Assembly (NCBI RefSeq): GCF_003265995.1
Contig: NZ_MVJN01000008.1
Span: 160,896 to 224,895 of the forward strand
Origin: Legionella quinlivanii
Lineage (GTDB): Bacteria > Pseudomonadota > Gammaproteobacteria > Legionellales > Legionellaceae
Length of the DNA stretch: 64,000 bases
Direction: 5' to 3'
Below, in pieces: positions 32,281 through 41,173 of this stretch (its first letter is position 1; every line of letters begins with the position of its first letter). The position numbers and the translations under genes are program-made. The notes under the pieces were generated by a model that did not search any database, was not told where the DNA came from, and worked only from the letters and a program-made list of their open reading frames with translations.

Positions 32281-34068
32281 CTAGCTAACCGCTTCTCTGA
32301 TCATCCATACTCGTTGTGAATCACCAGGCAGGCTGGCTGTGTCCATCCATAACAGGTTTCCTCCTATGGATGTCTTTGAAGACACGGCAATTGCAAAGGG
32401 ATATTTTTTCTTCAAAGCCAGTAAGGCATTCAGTACTCTGCCGGGATCAGACTGGGTGTCTTTCAGCAATAGTTCATTACCGCGATAGATTACAGTCACC
32501 GCCTGCCCATTCACAGCCTGTTTAACCACTGTCTCCAGACGGCGCCAGCGGGCTTGTTTGCCGCGTTGCTGTTCCGCCTGAGTCGGGTTCATCTGATACT
32601 TGATTCTATTTTTTGAAGCAAACATCCGTGACCAGGAATTATTCCCAGGCTTTTGCTGTAAAAAATAGGTACACAAAGCGTCAATCAGATAGCGGTATTT
32701 TCCTGAAATGGAAGGACTGGTGCCCGGGCGGTTATTAATATACATCGCAAAAGCCAGTGTATGGCCATTCGCGGTGTACAGATAACCCGACAAACTCACA
32801 ATACCGGTCATGGTGCCCGTTTTCGCCCGCACCATATCCTGCTGCTCAGGCCGTTTAAATCGCCGTTGCAATGTACCGTCACGCCCGGACACAGGCAACG
32901 CGGCAATATATTCATAGGCCAGAGGGAATCGTTCATATAGAAAACGAAGCAGATTTACGGTTTGACCTGCAGTTAACAAATCATTACGCGATAAGCCCGA
33001 ACCATCGGTCAGAATTGCTTGCTGCAAGGGAATACCGGTTTGATCCTGTAAGAATTTTTTAACAGTCTGCTGTGCTTCAGGCCAATTTTGCGGAGAACCA
33101 TGTAATTTATGCGCCGCATGCAGAAACAGACTGTCCGCATACAAATTATCCGAAGGTTTCAATGTATCAGCCATAAGTTGCGCAATGGGCTTGGAGGAGT
33201 CTGTGGCCAGTAACATCGCGCCGCTTGGTGTACCACCAAGAAGGACATTGCCGTCCAGAATGATATTCTCTTTAGATAATTGCTGACGAACCAGACCTTT
33301 CGCATAGGCTAAAGGATTGCGGATCGCCATTTTTTGCTGGATTGCCCACTGACCGACACCAATACAACCTCTCACATTTAAATGATTTTCCTGATCCATC
33401 ACAAAAGAAACACCGCAACGCGCTGATTTTTCTTTGGTTTTCACTTCATTGTTAACTATAATACTTCCGCTGTCATCATCCACTTCCACAACAGCCGGCT
33501 CTCCTGGTCTCCCGCCAGGATTGACGGTTGCTATCATGCGATTGGCATCAATCATGGTCGGCCCTAATGGAGCGCCATAGCTATAGGCTAAATCGCTGGT
33601 CATCCAGCCAGGAGCGTAAGGATTCACTATTGCATGGCTGCTATCAATAATCACATTGCCCTGAATATGGTTAATGTGCCAGTTTTTTAATACGGCGAGT
33701 AAATTGGCCAGGCGCTCACGGCTAAACGAAGGATCACCAGACAACTTCAGATACAGAGAACCTTTGAGAACCCCGTTCTGTAACTGGGAAGCATTTGTAC
33801 TTAAGGTATTGATGAAGCGGTAATCAGGACCGAGCACCATCAGAGCCGCCGCATCGGAAAATAGCTTCATGTTACTGGCAGGCACAAACGGCTGATTCTG
33901 GTTTCGGCGGTAAAGGGTTGTTCCTGTGTTTAAATCAATAACTTCTATGCCGATATTAGTTGCCGGATCGACCTGATTAATCAGCCGGTCAGCCCCGCCT
34001 TTGATGGTGGCATGGCAGAGATCCGTAATTATCAGGCTAAGCAATGCGCACGACAAGATCCTTTTCAT
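32281..34068 (-). CDS. dacB: D-Ala-D-Ala carboxypeptidase/endopeptidase (PBP4 type)
   Basis: The 595-residue penicillin-binding protein has a signal peptide (1-20) and the three active-site motifs: SNMK (65-68), SDN (306-308) and KTG (416-418), spaced as in PBP4/DacB with its inserted domains between the first two. It cuts D-alanine from peptides and cross-links. About 110 residues after the usual end (from about 480) are extra and rich in arginine and lysine at first (QQRGKQARWRRLETVVKQAV). It is the last gene of a minus-strand run from def. Confidence 0.92.
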   Translation of the reverse strand: MKRILSCALLSLIITDLCHATIKGGADRLINQVDPATNIGIEVIDLNTGTTLYRRNQNQPFVPASNMKLFSDAAALMVLGPDYRFINTLSTNASQLQNGVLKGSLYLKLSGDPSFSRERLANLLAVLKNWHINHIQGNVIIDSSHAIVNPYAPGWMTSDLAYSYGAPLGPTMIDANRMIATVNPGGRPGEPAVVEVDDDSGSIIVNNEVKTKEKSARCGVSFVMDQENHLNVRGCIGVGQWAIQQKMAIRNPLAYAKGLVRQQLSKENIILDGNVLLGGTPSGAMLLATDSSKPIAQLMADTLKPSDNLYADSLFLHAAHKLHGSPQNWPEAQQTVKKFLQDQTGIPLQQAILTDGSGLSRNDLLTAGQTVNLLRFLYERFPLAYEYIAALPVSGRDGTLQRRFKRPEQQDMVRAKTGTMTGIVSLSGYLYTANGHTLAFAMYINNRPGTSPSISGKYRYLIDALCTYFLQQKPGNNSWSRMFASKNRIKYQMNPTQAEQQRGKQARWRRLETVVKQAVNGQAVTVIYRGNELLLKDTQSDPGRVLNALLALKKKYPFAIAVSSKTSIGGNLLWMDTASLPGDSQRVWMIREAVS

Positions 34069-34114
34069 CGATGAGGTTCCTTAGTGATGTGATTATAAAA
34101 TCAGAAAAATGTTG

Positions 34115-34930
34115 CTAATCATACCGCAAGCCCATGCGGTCAAGAAGACCTGCAAGCGTATCATTATTGAAAAATTTTACCTTTAACCAGCCGCCCTTTC
34201 CTTTCTCGCTGATTATTTCGACAGGCGCCCCCACCTGTTCCGATAGTTTCATCTCAAGCTGTAAGACATCACGGTCTTTAAATGAGGCGGAAACTTCTTC
34301 CTGCTGCGTTTTAAATTTTTTTATTTCCTGCTCGCTCTGTCTGACCGACCAGTCCTGCTCGATCATTTGTCTGGCTAAAAGCAACTGCTGAGCAGGCGAC
34401 AGGCCCACCAGTAGACGAGCATGGCCAAAGCTCAACTTCCCCTCTCGAAGCAACAATTGCACTTCTGAACTTAAACCAAGCAGCCGCATAATATTGGTGA
34501 CATGACTACGGGACTTTCCAACCAAAATGGCGATTTCATCCTGGCGGAAATGAAACTCATCGCATAAACGACGATAGCCGCTGGCCTCTTCAATCAGATT
34601 AAGTTCCTGGCGCTGGATATTTTCGATCAGCGTCAGGGCAGCAGCCTGTTGATCCGAATATTGTCCAATCATGCAGGGTATTTGCGCCAAACCAGCCATC
34701 CTGGCTGCTCGCCAGCGTCGCTCTCCGGCAATAATTTCATAGCAGTTGCTGGCTATTTCCCGGACCACCAGCGGTTCAATCAATCCCTGGGCTGCAATCG
34801 ATTGCGCAAGCTCGGCCAATAAGTGCTCATCAAAATCAAGGCGCGGTTGATAACGTCCTCTTTGCAGACAATCAACAGGTAAAAGACGATAGACAGTGTC
34901 CTGAGACAGCACTGCACTAGTTTTTATCAT
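34115..34930 (-). CDS. ParB/Spo0J-family DNA-binding protein
   Basis: The 271-residue protein has the ParB N-terminal box with GRYQPR (about 26-31), IEPLVV and the CTPase motif AGERRWRAA (about 68-76), then LIENIQRQELN and a helix-turn-helix (FRQDEIAILVGKSRSHVTNIMRLLGL, about 130-155). ParB proteins spread from parS sites. No parA is adjacent; the gene sits in the rsmB run and overlaps the CPBP gene by 14 bp. It may be the chromosomal ParB separated from ParA, or a second ParB-like regulator. Confidence 0.85.
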   Translation of the reverse strand: MIKTSAVLSQDTVYRLLPVDCLQRGRYQPRLDFDEHLLAELAQSIAAQGLIEPLVVREIASNCYEIIAGERRWRAARMAGLAQIPCMIGQYSDQQAAALTLIENIQRQELNLIEEASGYRRLCDEFHFRQDEIAILVGKSRSHVTNIMRLLGLSSEVQLLLREGKLSFGHARLLVGLSPAQQLLLARQMIEQDWSVRQSEQEIKKFKTQQEEVSASFKDRDVLQLEMKLSEQVGAPVEIISEKGKGGWLKVKFFNNDTLAGLLDRMGLRYD

Positions 34931-35657
34931 ACAGATACCATCCCAGATAAAAAATCATATGTGCAAATATCGTAATCAGCAGACCATACTGCCAGAAAAT
35001 GTAGCCAAAAATCAGCGCTTGCCACAGGGATAACAATAACATGATATAAACAAACTGGCGGCTGGCACGGCATCCGGCGGCCAGATAAGCGGGAAGCTGG
35101 CTTATTGAAAAAAATAAGCCGCTGATGACAATGGAAGTCCACACCATCGCATCGCTCTTCTGGCCGGAAAATAACATGGCGAAATAAAGAATGACATTCA
35201 ATAATCCCCAGCGGGCAAGTATCTCATCAACCACACCACCATAAAGAACACAGCCATCAAGACCAATTTTCTGCCGAAATGTTTTTAGAGCAAGCAGCGT
35301 AGGCGGCTCAAGTACTCTGGCAGCCAGCCCGTAATACAGCAGAAGAAACCCTACCAGACCAACCAGAGTCAAAATGCCAGTTGCCAATAAAGCATCCTGA
35401 ATATGCCGCCAGATTTCTTTGCCGCTTAATAAGGCTGACAAAAGCGGATCGCCTAATCCTGTTTTGGTGGATAAAACGGTACCTGCCACTGCCATTAACA
35501 GCACCATAATCAGGGTTTGAATAACAACGAGACGACTCATTTTTTTCTGCACCGTTGGACTGTTATTCGGTAACAGCATCGCGATTAAACGAGGTAAGGT
35601 AATAAAAATCCCGGGGAGAGCCAGAATAAATAAAAAAAGAATCATCGGCCAATACAT
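34917..35657 (-). CDS. CPBP-type membrane protease-like protein
   Basis: The 246-residue protein has about six membrane helices. It shows a weak form of the CPBP/Rce1 motifs: VDEILARWG (about 143-151) in place of EExxxR, and FAHMIFYLGWYL near the C-terminus with the second-motif histidine. CPBP proteins are intramembrane proteases or adaptors. Since the first glutamate is aspartate here, activity is uncertain. It lies 6 bp after rsmB and overlaps parB. Confidence 0.7.
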   Translation of the reverse strand: MYWPMILFLFILALPGIFITLPRLIAMLLPNNSPTVQKKMSRLVVIQTLIMVLLMAVAGTVLSTKTGLGDPLLSALLSGKEIWRHIQDALLATGILTLVGLVGFLLLYYGLAARVLEPPTLLALKTFRQKIGLDGCVLYGGVVDEILARWGLLNVILYFAMLFSGQKSDAMVWTSIVISGLFFSISQLPAYLAAGCRASRQFVYIMLLLSLWQALIFGYIFWQYGLLITIFAHMIFYLGWYLYDKN

Positions 35658-35663
35658 TGTCTT

Positions 35664-36941
35664 TTAATCCTTACGCAGAACGCTATAAAAAAATCCATCA
35701 CAATTTTCCTGGCCCGGTAAAATCTGCCAGCCGTATTCATTGGCGCTTCCCCAGGGAGGATTAATCGGCAAAACCCGGCATTCAGACTGCTCTTTTAGAA
35801 ACGCTTTGATTTGATCTTCATTTTCGCGCTTTAATATGGAACAGGTTGCATAGACTAGTAATCCTCCTTTTTTCAGCAAGGGCCAGACTGCATGCAGCAA
35901 CTGCTTTTGCAAGCTAACAACAGGGTCAATATCCTGCTCCTGCCTGATAATTTTGATATCAGGATGCCGGCGAATAACGCCTGTAGCCGAACAAGGGGCA
36001 TCGAGCAGAATGCGGTCAAACAATTGACCATCCCACCAATCCGAAGGCGTGAGAACATTTCCCTGCAACACCGTCGCTTTAAGTTGTAATCGTGCCAGAT
36101 TTTCCTGCACCCGCTGCAAACGTCTCTGCTCGACATCCACAGCGACACATTCCTGTAAATCGGCCTGGGACTCAAGAATATAACTGGTTTTTCCGCCAGG
36201 AGCGCAGCAGGCGTCCAGCACTCGAAGACCCGGCTCAAGCGCCAATAACTTAACAGCCGCTTGCGCGGAGCCGTCCTGCACTGAAAAATAACCCTCGGCA
36301 TAACCAGGTAATTCGCGAATATCCACTGCGGTATCAATTTGGATGCCATGCGGTAAATAAGACGGTGCTGCCACTTCAATACCTGCCTGCTCAAGTTGCG
36401 CTAAATAAGCATCGCGGGATGTTTTCAGCTGATTCGTGCGTAAGTAGAGGGGAGGATGCTGGTCATTGGCAGTTAAAATGTACTGATAATTATTGGGCCA
36501 ATCTTTTTTCAAAGCCTTGATAAACCATTGCGGATGGTTACTGGAATAGGCCGGGTTATTTTCCAGCGATGCCAGAATTACCTCTTTTTCGCGGCAGAAA
36601 CGCCGCAATACTGCATTAATCAAGCCTTTTGCCCAACTCTTTTTGAGCCGGTCGAGCAAGGCAACTGTTTCCTGAACAGTGGCATACTCTGGCTTATTCA
36701 GATACTGCAACTGGAACAATCCCATGAGGATCAAGAGCCAGATCTCAGGTGCTTCCGGCTTTTTGTTGAGCAGTTGCCTGGCAATCAGCTCCAATCGATA
36801 ATAATAACGGCAAACACCAAAACAAATTGCCTTGGTTAAGGGGCTTATTTCGGCGGATTGCAGCGACTGATTTAATGAAACTTTGTTTTCAAACAGATCA
36901 ATCAGAATCTTCAGTGCCTGCGCACGTTCATTTGGTTTCAT
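35664..36941 (-). CDS. rsmB: 16S rRNA m5C967 methyltransferase
   Basis: The 425-residue enzyme has the N-terminal NusB-like domain (about 1-135) and the RsmB methyltransferase domain: SAM motif [11 protein letters not shown] (242-252), LDAPCSATG (313-321) with C317, and YATCSI (364-369) with the nucleophile C367. It methylates C967 of 16S rRNA. It overlaps fmt by 14 bp; the fmt-rsmB order is the common one in gammaproteobacteria. Confidence 0.96.
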   Translation of the reverse strand: MKPNERAQALKILIDLFENKVSLNQSLQSAEISPLTKAICFGVCRYYYRLELIARQLLNKKPEAPEIWLLILMGLFQLQYLNKPEYATVQETVALLDRLKKSWAKGLINAVLRRFCREKEVILASLENNPAYSSNHPQWFIKALKKDWPNNYQYILTANDQHPPLYLRTNQLKTSRDAYLAQLEQAGIEVAAPSYLPHGIQIDTAVDIRELPGYAEGYFSVQDGSAQAAVKLLALEPGLRVLDACCAPGGKTSYILESQADLQECVAVDVEQRRLQRVQENLARLQLKATVLQGNVLTPSDWWDGQLFDRILLDAPCSATGVIRRHPDIKIIRQEQDIDPVVSLQKQLLHAVWPLLKKGGLLVYATCSILKRENEDQIKAFLKEQSECRVLPINPPWGSANEYGWQILPGQENCDGFFYSVLRKD

Positions 36942-37887
36942 TTAATACCTGACCAATCAAACTGTGGTATTTGCCGGCATTCATCCATTCCGTTATCGAA
37001 AGCGGTTTTCCTCCCGCAAATTGTAACTGCTGTATCGATAAAATACCGCTGCCTGTGGCTATACAGAGCCCTTCCTTGCTTATGGATAAAACCGTACCGG
37101 GTTCTGCATTACTCACTTCTGTTTCTACTTTGGCCTGATAAATTTTGATCATCTCGCCGCTTGCGGTGCTGGTATAACTAATTGGCCAGGGATTAAACGC
37201 TCTTATCTGTCTCTCAATAACATCAGCACCCAGCTGCCAATCGATAAGGGCCTGCTCTTTTTGTATCTTTCCGGCATAGGTCACGCCTTCAGCGCTTTGT
37301 GCTTCAGGATTTATCTTGTCCTGTGCCAATAAATTCAATGTTTCCAGCAAAGGGGCTATCGAAAGCAATGAAAGTTTGTCGTGTAAATTACCTGCCGTAT
37401 CCTGAGCTTCGATGGCACAGTCCACTGACATCAGTTTTGCACCCGTATCCATGCCGGCATCCATCTGCATAATGGTTACTCCCGTTCTGGGATCGCCATG
37501 GAGTATGGCTTGCTGAATTGGCGAAGCTCCGCGCCAGCGCGGCAAGAGCGATGCATGCACATTGATACAACCAAGACGAGGTATAGCCAAAACCCTTTCT
37601 GGCAGAATTAAACCATAGGCAATCACCACCATTACATCAGGCTTTAATGCGGCAAGCTCAGCGACTGTCGATTCAGATTTAAAATTAAGCGGCTGATAAA
37701 CTGGATACTGATTCTCCAATGCCCAGGTTTTAACCGCAGAAGCCTGTAATTTACGCCCACGACCGGCCGGGCGATCAGGCTGTGAATAAACAGCCTGCAA
37801 GCGATGTCCTGAGTGGGCCAGAGCATCCAGACAGGGAACGCCAAACTCAGGGGTGCCTGCGAAAACAATCGATAAAGAAGACGTCAT
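36928..37887 (-). CDS. fmt: Methionyl-tRNA formyltransferase
   Basis: The 319-residue enzyme formylates initiator Met-tRNA using 10-formyl-tetrahydrofolate. The active-site motif is complete: N109-V-H111-ASLLPRWRG and the later QMDAGMDTG with D147. The C-terminal domain (FNPWPISYT) binds tRNA. It overlaps def by 4 bp and rsmB by 14 bp. Confidence 0.97.
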   Translation of the reverse strand: MTSSLSIVFAGTPEFGVPCLDALAHSGHRLQAVYSQPDRPAGRGRKLQASAVKTWALENQYPVYQPLNFKSESTVAELAALKPDVMVVIAYGLILPERVLAIPRLGCINVHASLLPRWRGASPIQQAILHGDPRTGVTIMQMDAGMDTGAKLMSVDCAIEAQDTAGNLHDKLSLLSIAPLLETLNLLAQDKINPEAQSAEGVTYAGKIQKEQALIDWQLGADVIERQIRAFNPWPISYTSTASGEMIKIYQAKVETEVSNAEPGTVLSISKEGLCIATGSGILSIQQLQFAGGKPLSITEWMNAGKYHSLIGQVLNETK

Positions 37888-38396
37888 GATTTTCGGGCTT
37901 GCATACGTTTAAATTTATCCAGTTTCCTTCTGGCCATAGTGCGTTTTAAAGGCGACAGCAAGTCAACAAATAATTTACCATTCAAATGGTCAATCTCATG
38001 CTGAAAACACTCTCCCAACACCCCTTCACCGCTCATTTCATAGGGCTTGCCGTAGCGATCCAGAGCTCGAATGGTTACCTTCTCCGCTCGAACCACCGTA
38101 TCATATACACTGGGAACCGAGAGGCAGCCTTCCTGGTACTCCACTTTTCCTTCGGAAGCGATGATTTCCGGATTGATTAACACCAGTTGCTTCGCCTTAT
38201 CCCCTTCTATATCAATTACAGAAAGCCTTAAGCTGATACCAATCTGGGGAGCGGCAAGTCCAACGCCATTAACGCTGTACATGGTTTCAAACATATCATC
38301 AATCAGCTGCTGCAATTCTTCGGTTATTTCCTGAACCGGCTCCGCCACCAGCCGCAGACGAGGATCCGGTAGATAAATAATTTTACGTATGGCCAT
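37884..38396 (-). CDS. def: Peptide deformylase
   Basis: From ATG 38396 the product has 170 residues, the usual length; the frame is open further upstream but [11 protein letters not shown] is the standard start of the family. The motifs are GVGLAAPQ (44-51), EGCLS (89-93) with metal ligand C91, and HEIDH (133-137) with two ligands and the base. It removes the formyl group that Fmt adds. It heads the minus-strand run, back to back with the LysM gene. Confidence 0.96.
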   Translation of the reverse strand: MAIRKIIYLPDPRLRLVAEPVQEITEELQQLIDDMFETMYSVNGVGLAAPQIGISLRLSVIDIEGDKAKQLVLINPEIIASEGKVEYQEGCLSVPSVYDTVVRAEKVTIRALDRYGKPYEMSGEGVLGECFQHEIDHLNGKLFVDLLSPLKRTMARRKLDKFKRMQARKS

Positions 38397-38519
38397 GTAA
38401 ACTCGTGAAAAAAATAGTTGATGGATAATATTATCGCGAATACAATGTTCGACTGCAAGATACTCCAACTAAGCTCTGCTTATAAATGTGATTAATATAC
38501 AGGTTTCAGGGACAGAAAA

Positions 38520-39545
38520 ATGCGGCATTTATTTGTCATAATAGGTTTGCTCATCTCATTCGCCACGCAGGCAGTCTCCATTCTGGAGGATTCACCCCGC
38601 CGTTATGTTGTGCAACCCGGTGACACCCTTTGGAGTATCGCCTGTAAATATCTTGCTAATCCATGGGAATGGAAGACCCTCTGGCACGCCAACCCTCGAA
38701 TAAAAAATCCTAATCGTTTATACCCGGGCGCTATCATTGAGCTGCGCTATGCGCATAACCAGCCCTACCTTAAGGTGCTATCGAACGGCACCATTAAATT
38801 ATCTCCGAATATCCGCCCGCGTCCCCTTGAAGAGGCGATCCCTCCTATTCCGCTGATGGTTATCAAACCCTTCCTGAACTCCTCGCTGGTCATGGATGAA
38901 GATCGCCTGAGAAAAGCGCCTTACATTGTGGCTTTTATGGGTGAGCATATGCTGGGAGGACAGGGGGATGAGGTCTATGTCAAAAATCTTCATCCGAATT
39001 GTAAAATGCCGCGCGGAGCGACTATTTCCTATGCCGTTTATCGTCCCAATTGCCCTTATATAGAACCCGAAACCAATCGTTTACTGGGCTACAAGGCTAC
39101 ACTTGTAGGCTATGCGGAATTAGTACGCGGCGGCGAACCTGCCACCATCCTGCTGACTGAAATTACTGAGGGAGTTCGGTTAAAAGATCGAGTGATGCTT
39201 AATGATTTTCCCGAATTTAATTTATATTTCGAACCCAAGACCCCCAATAGCCCCGTGTGCGGCTCTATTATCGATTTGCCCGGCGATTACACCCAGGGCG
39301 CGGTGGGATTAGTTGCTGTCATTGATCGCGGTCAGGATGCAGGTCTTGAGCCGGGTGATGTACTTGGCATATATTCTGAACGGAAACTGGTGGCAGACCC
39401 TCTGGATACCGCCAATCCAATTCTGCTTCCACGGGAGCGGGTCGGGGAAGTAATGATTTTCAGAACTTTCTCAAAGACCAGTTTTGGATTGGTTGTGCGC
39501 TCAATTCGAGCAATTCATCTTGGCGATAAGGTGACCAATCCATGA
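38520..39545 (+). CDS. Exported LysM-domain protein
   Basis: The 341-residue protein has a signal peptide (about 1-19, ATQAVS) and one LysM domain (about 28-76: YVVQPGDTLWSIACKYLANP), which binds peptidoglycan. The rest is a conserved beta-rich part of unknown role found in the same position before dprA in many gammaproteobacteria. It is divergent from def and overlaps dprA by 4 bp. Confidence 0.9.
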   Translation: MRHLFVIIGLLISFATQAVSILEDSPRRYVVQPGDTLWSIACKYLANPWEWKTLWHANPRIKNPNRLYPGAIIELRYAHNQPYLKVLSNGTIKLSPNIRPRPLEEAIPPIPLMVIKPFLNSSLVMDEDRLRKAPYIVAFMGEHMLGGQGDEVYVKNLHPNCKMPRGATISYAVYRPNCPYIEPETNRLLGYKATLVGYAELVRGGEPATILLTEITEGVRLKDRVMLNDFPEFNLYFEPKTPNSPVCGSIIDLPGDYTQGAVGLVAVIDRGQDAGLEPGDVLGIYSERKLVADPLDTANPILLPRERVGEVMIFRTFSKTSFGLVVRSIRAIHLGDKVTNP

Positions 39546-40618
39546 GTAACAAACCCTTTCTTCTTTTGCTAAACCGCATTGAAGGTATTGGTCCACGTAC
39601 CGCACAGCGCCTGTTGAATCGCTGGCCCAGTCTGGAAGCACTTTTTTCCCTGTCTAAAGAGGAAATGATTGCTTCTGGCTTAACACCGCTGCTTGCCACC
39701 GCCCTGAGCTCTGCTGACAGAACGATGATTGATGCGGATTTAAAATGGGAACAGCAAAGCTCAATTCATCACCTGGTGACCTGGGAGGATGAACACTATC
39801 CTGCCTTGTTAAAAGAAATTCACGACCCGCCGCTGGTACTTTACGGCATTGGAAACTGGGCTTGTATAAAAAATAAGACTTTGGCGATGGTGGGAACCCG
39901 TAAGCCTTCCGTTAATGGAGATGAAATTGCATATCGCTTTGCATTTGAACTGGCCGGAAGAGAAATTACAATCGTCAGCGGAGGTGCATTGGGCGTTGAC
40001 GCGAAGGCCCATCAGGGAAGTATTGATGCCAAGGGGCAAACAATAGCGGTCATGGGAACCGGCATTGATGTGGTTTATCCTGCCCGTCATCGCTCGCTTG
40101 TAAAAAAAATTATCGGCAATGGCTTGATTTTGAGTGAATTTCCTCTGGGGAAACCACCAAGCGCTGGACATTTCCCTCGCAGAAATCGTATAATAAGTGG
40201 TTTATCTATTGCCACATTGGTTGTTGAGGCAGCAATTAAGAGTGGTTCACTGATTACAGCCAGGTTAGCACTTGAGCAAAACCGTGATGTACTTGCCATA
40301 CCCGGTTCTATACATAATCCACAGGCGCGGGGCTGCCACTATCTTTTACAACAGGGAGCCAGACTGGTGACCTCAGCTGCCGATATTCTGGATGCGCTTG
40401 GATGTGATAATTGGTCTAACAATGCAGGTGGTTCCGCACAATCCCTTGCAACACATAATAAAAACCTAGTAAAGTGCATTGGTTTTGAAATCACTACCGT
40501 TGATCAGATCTGTAATCGCAGCGGTATTCAAATCGATGAAGTGGCCTGTGGCTTGGCTGAACTTGAATTACAGGGCATTGTCAAAGCAGTACCCGGCGGC
40601 TACATGAGGTGTTATTAA
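39542..40618 (+). CDS. dprA: DNA processing protein A
   Basis: The 358-residue protein loads RecA on incoming single-stranded DNA in natural transformation. N-terminal helix-hairpin-helix motifs (IEGIGPRTAQRLLN, about 12-25) precede the Rossmann core with MVGTRKPS (about 116-123), IVSGGALGVDAKAH (about 143-156) and FPRRNRIISGLS. The C-terminal winged helix is present. It overlaps both neighbours, the smg start sharing TAATG with its stop. Confidence 0.96.
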   Translation: MSNKPFLLLLNRIEGIGPRTAQRLLNRWPSLEALFSLSKEEMIASGLTPLLATALSSADRTMIDADLKWEQQSSIHHLVTWEDEHYPALLKEIHDPPLVLYGIGNWACIKNKTLAMVGTRKPSVNGDEIAYRFAFELAGREITIVSGGALGVDAKAHQGSIDAKGQTIAVMGTGIDVVYPARHRSLVKKIIGNGLILSEFPLGKPPSAGHFPRRNRIISGLSIATLVVEAAIKSGSLITARLALEQNRDVLAIPGSIHNPQARGCHYLLQQGARLVTSAADILDALGCDNWSNNAGGSAQSLATHNKNLVKCIGFEITTVDQICNRSGIQIDEVACGLAELELQGIVKAVPGGYMRCY

Positions 40619-41043
40619 TGAAAGACAGCTTGTTTGAAATGCTAATGAATTTATTTGAGAAAAGTCTTTCCCAATTAAAAGATGGAAGCTCATCTGATAT
40701 AGGACTTGAGGCAGATGGCGAAGAAAGCGTTCAGGATAAAAACTCTTTCTTTGTCAGAGCAGCGCGTGATTCCTCTATCAGAGTGTTTACCTATGAAGAG
40801 CAGATGAAATTCACAAAGGCAAGTTATCAGTTTTTAATGAAGTTAATGCTATTGGGAATCATTGCTTCCGAGACAATGGAGCAGATCATTAATCAGCTTC
40901 TTTTTTCGGAGTCTCGTTTCGTAACGCTTCAGGAAACAAAGTGGACTATTCGCAATTGTCTGGCTGAAAGCTTAAATACAGTGCAACTCGCTTTTCTTGA
41001 TCTTGTGCTATATCAAAAGGAAGATGAATTACCTCTGCATTAA
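40618..41043 (+). CDS. smg: Smg family protein (DUF494)
   Basis: From ATG 40618 (overlapping the dprA stop, GAGGTG upstream) the product has 141 residues. SLFEMLMNLFEKS at the start and TYEEQMKFTKASYQFLMKL in the middle are typical of the Smg/DUF494 family, always found between dprA and topA. Its role is not known. It shows a longer loop (about 22-43) than usual. Confidence 0.9.
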   Translation: MKDSLFEMLMNLFEKSLSQLKDGSSSDIGLEADGEESVQDKNSFFVRAARDSSIRVFTYEEQMKFTKASYQFLMKLMLLGIIASETMEQIINQLLFSESRFVTLQETKWTIRNCLAESLNTVQLAFLDLVLYQKEDELPLH

Positions 41044-41173
41044 TGATCCTTAATTAAAAAAATAAGCTAATCTCCTTCAGGCAAGGCCTGAATAATTGCT
41101 TCATTGATAGCAAGAGACGAGTCAATAATACTAACAATACTGTTAAGAAACTTCTAAAGGATAAAGGTCTTTT

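Noticed and set aside
34115..34930. Plasmid partition locus
   Set aside because: It is embedded in a core def-fmt-rsmB run without parA or replication genes.
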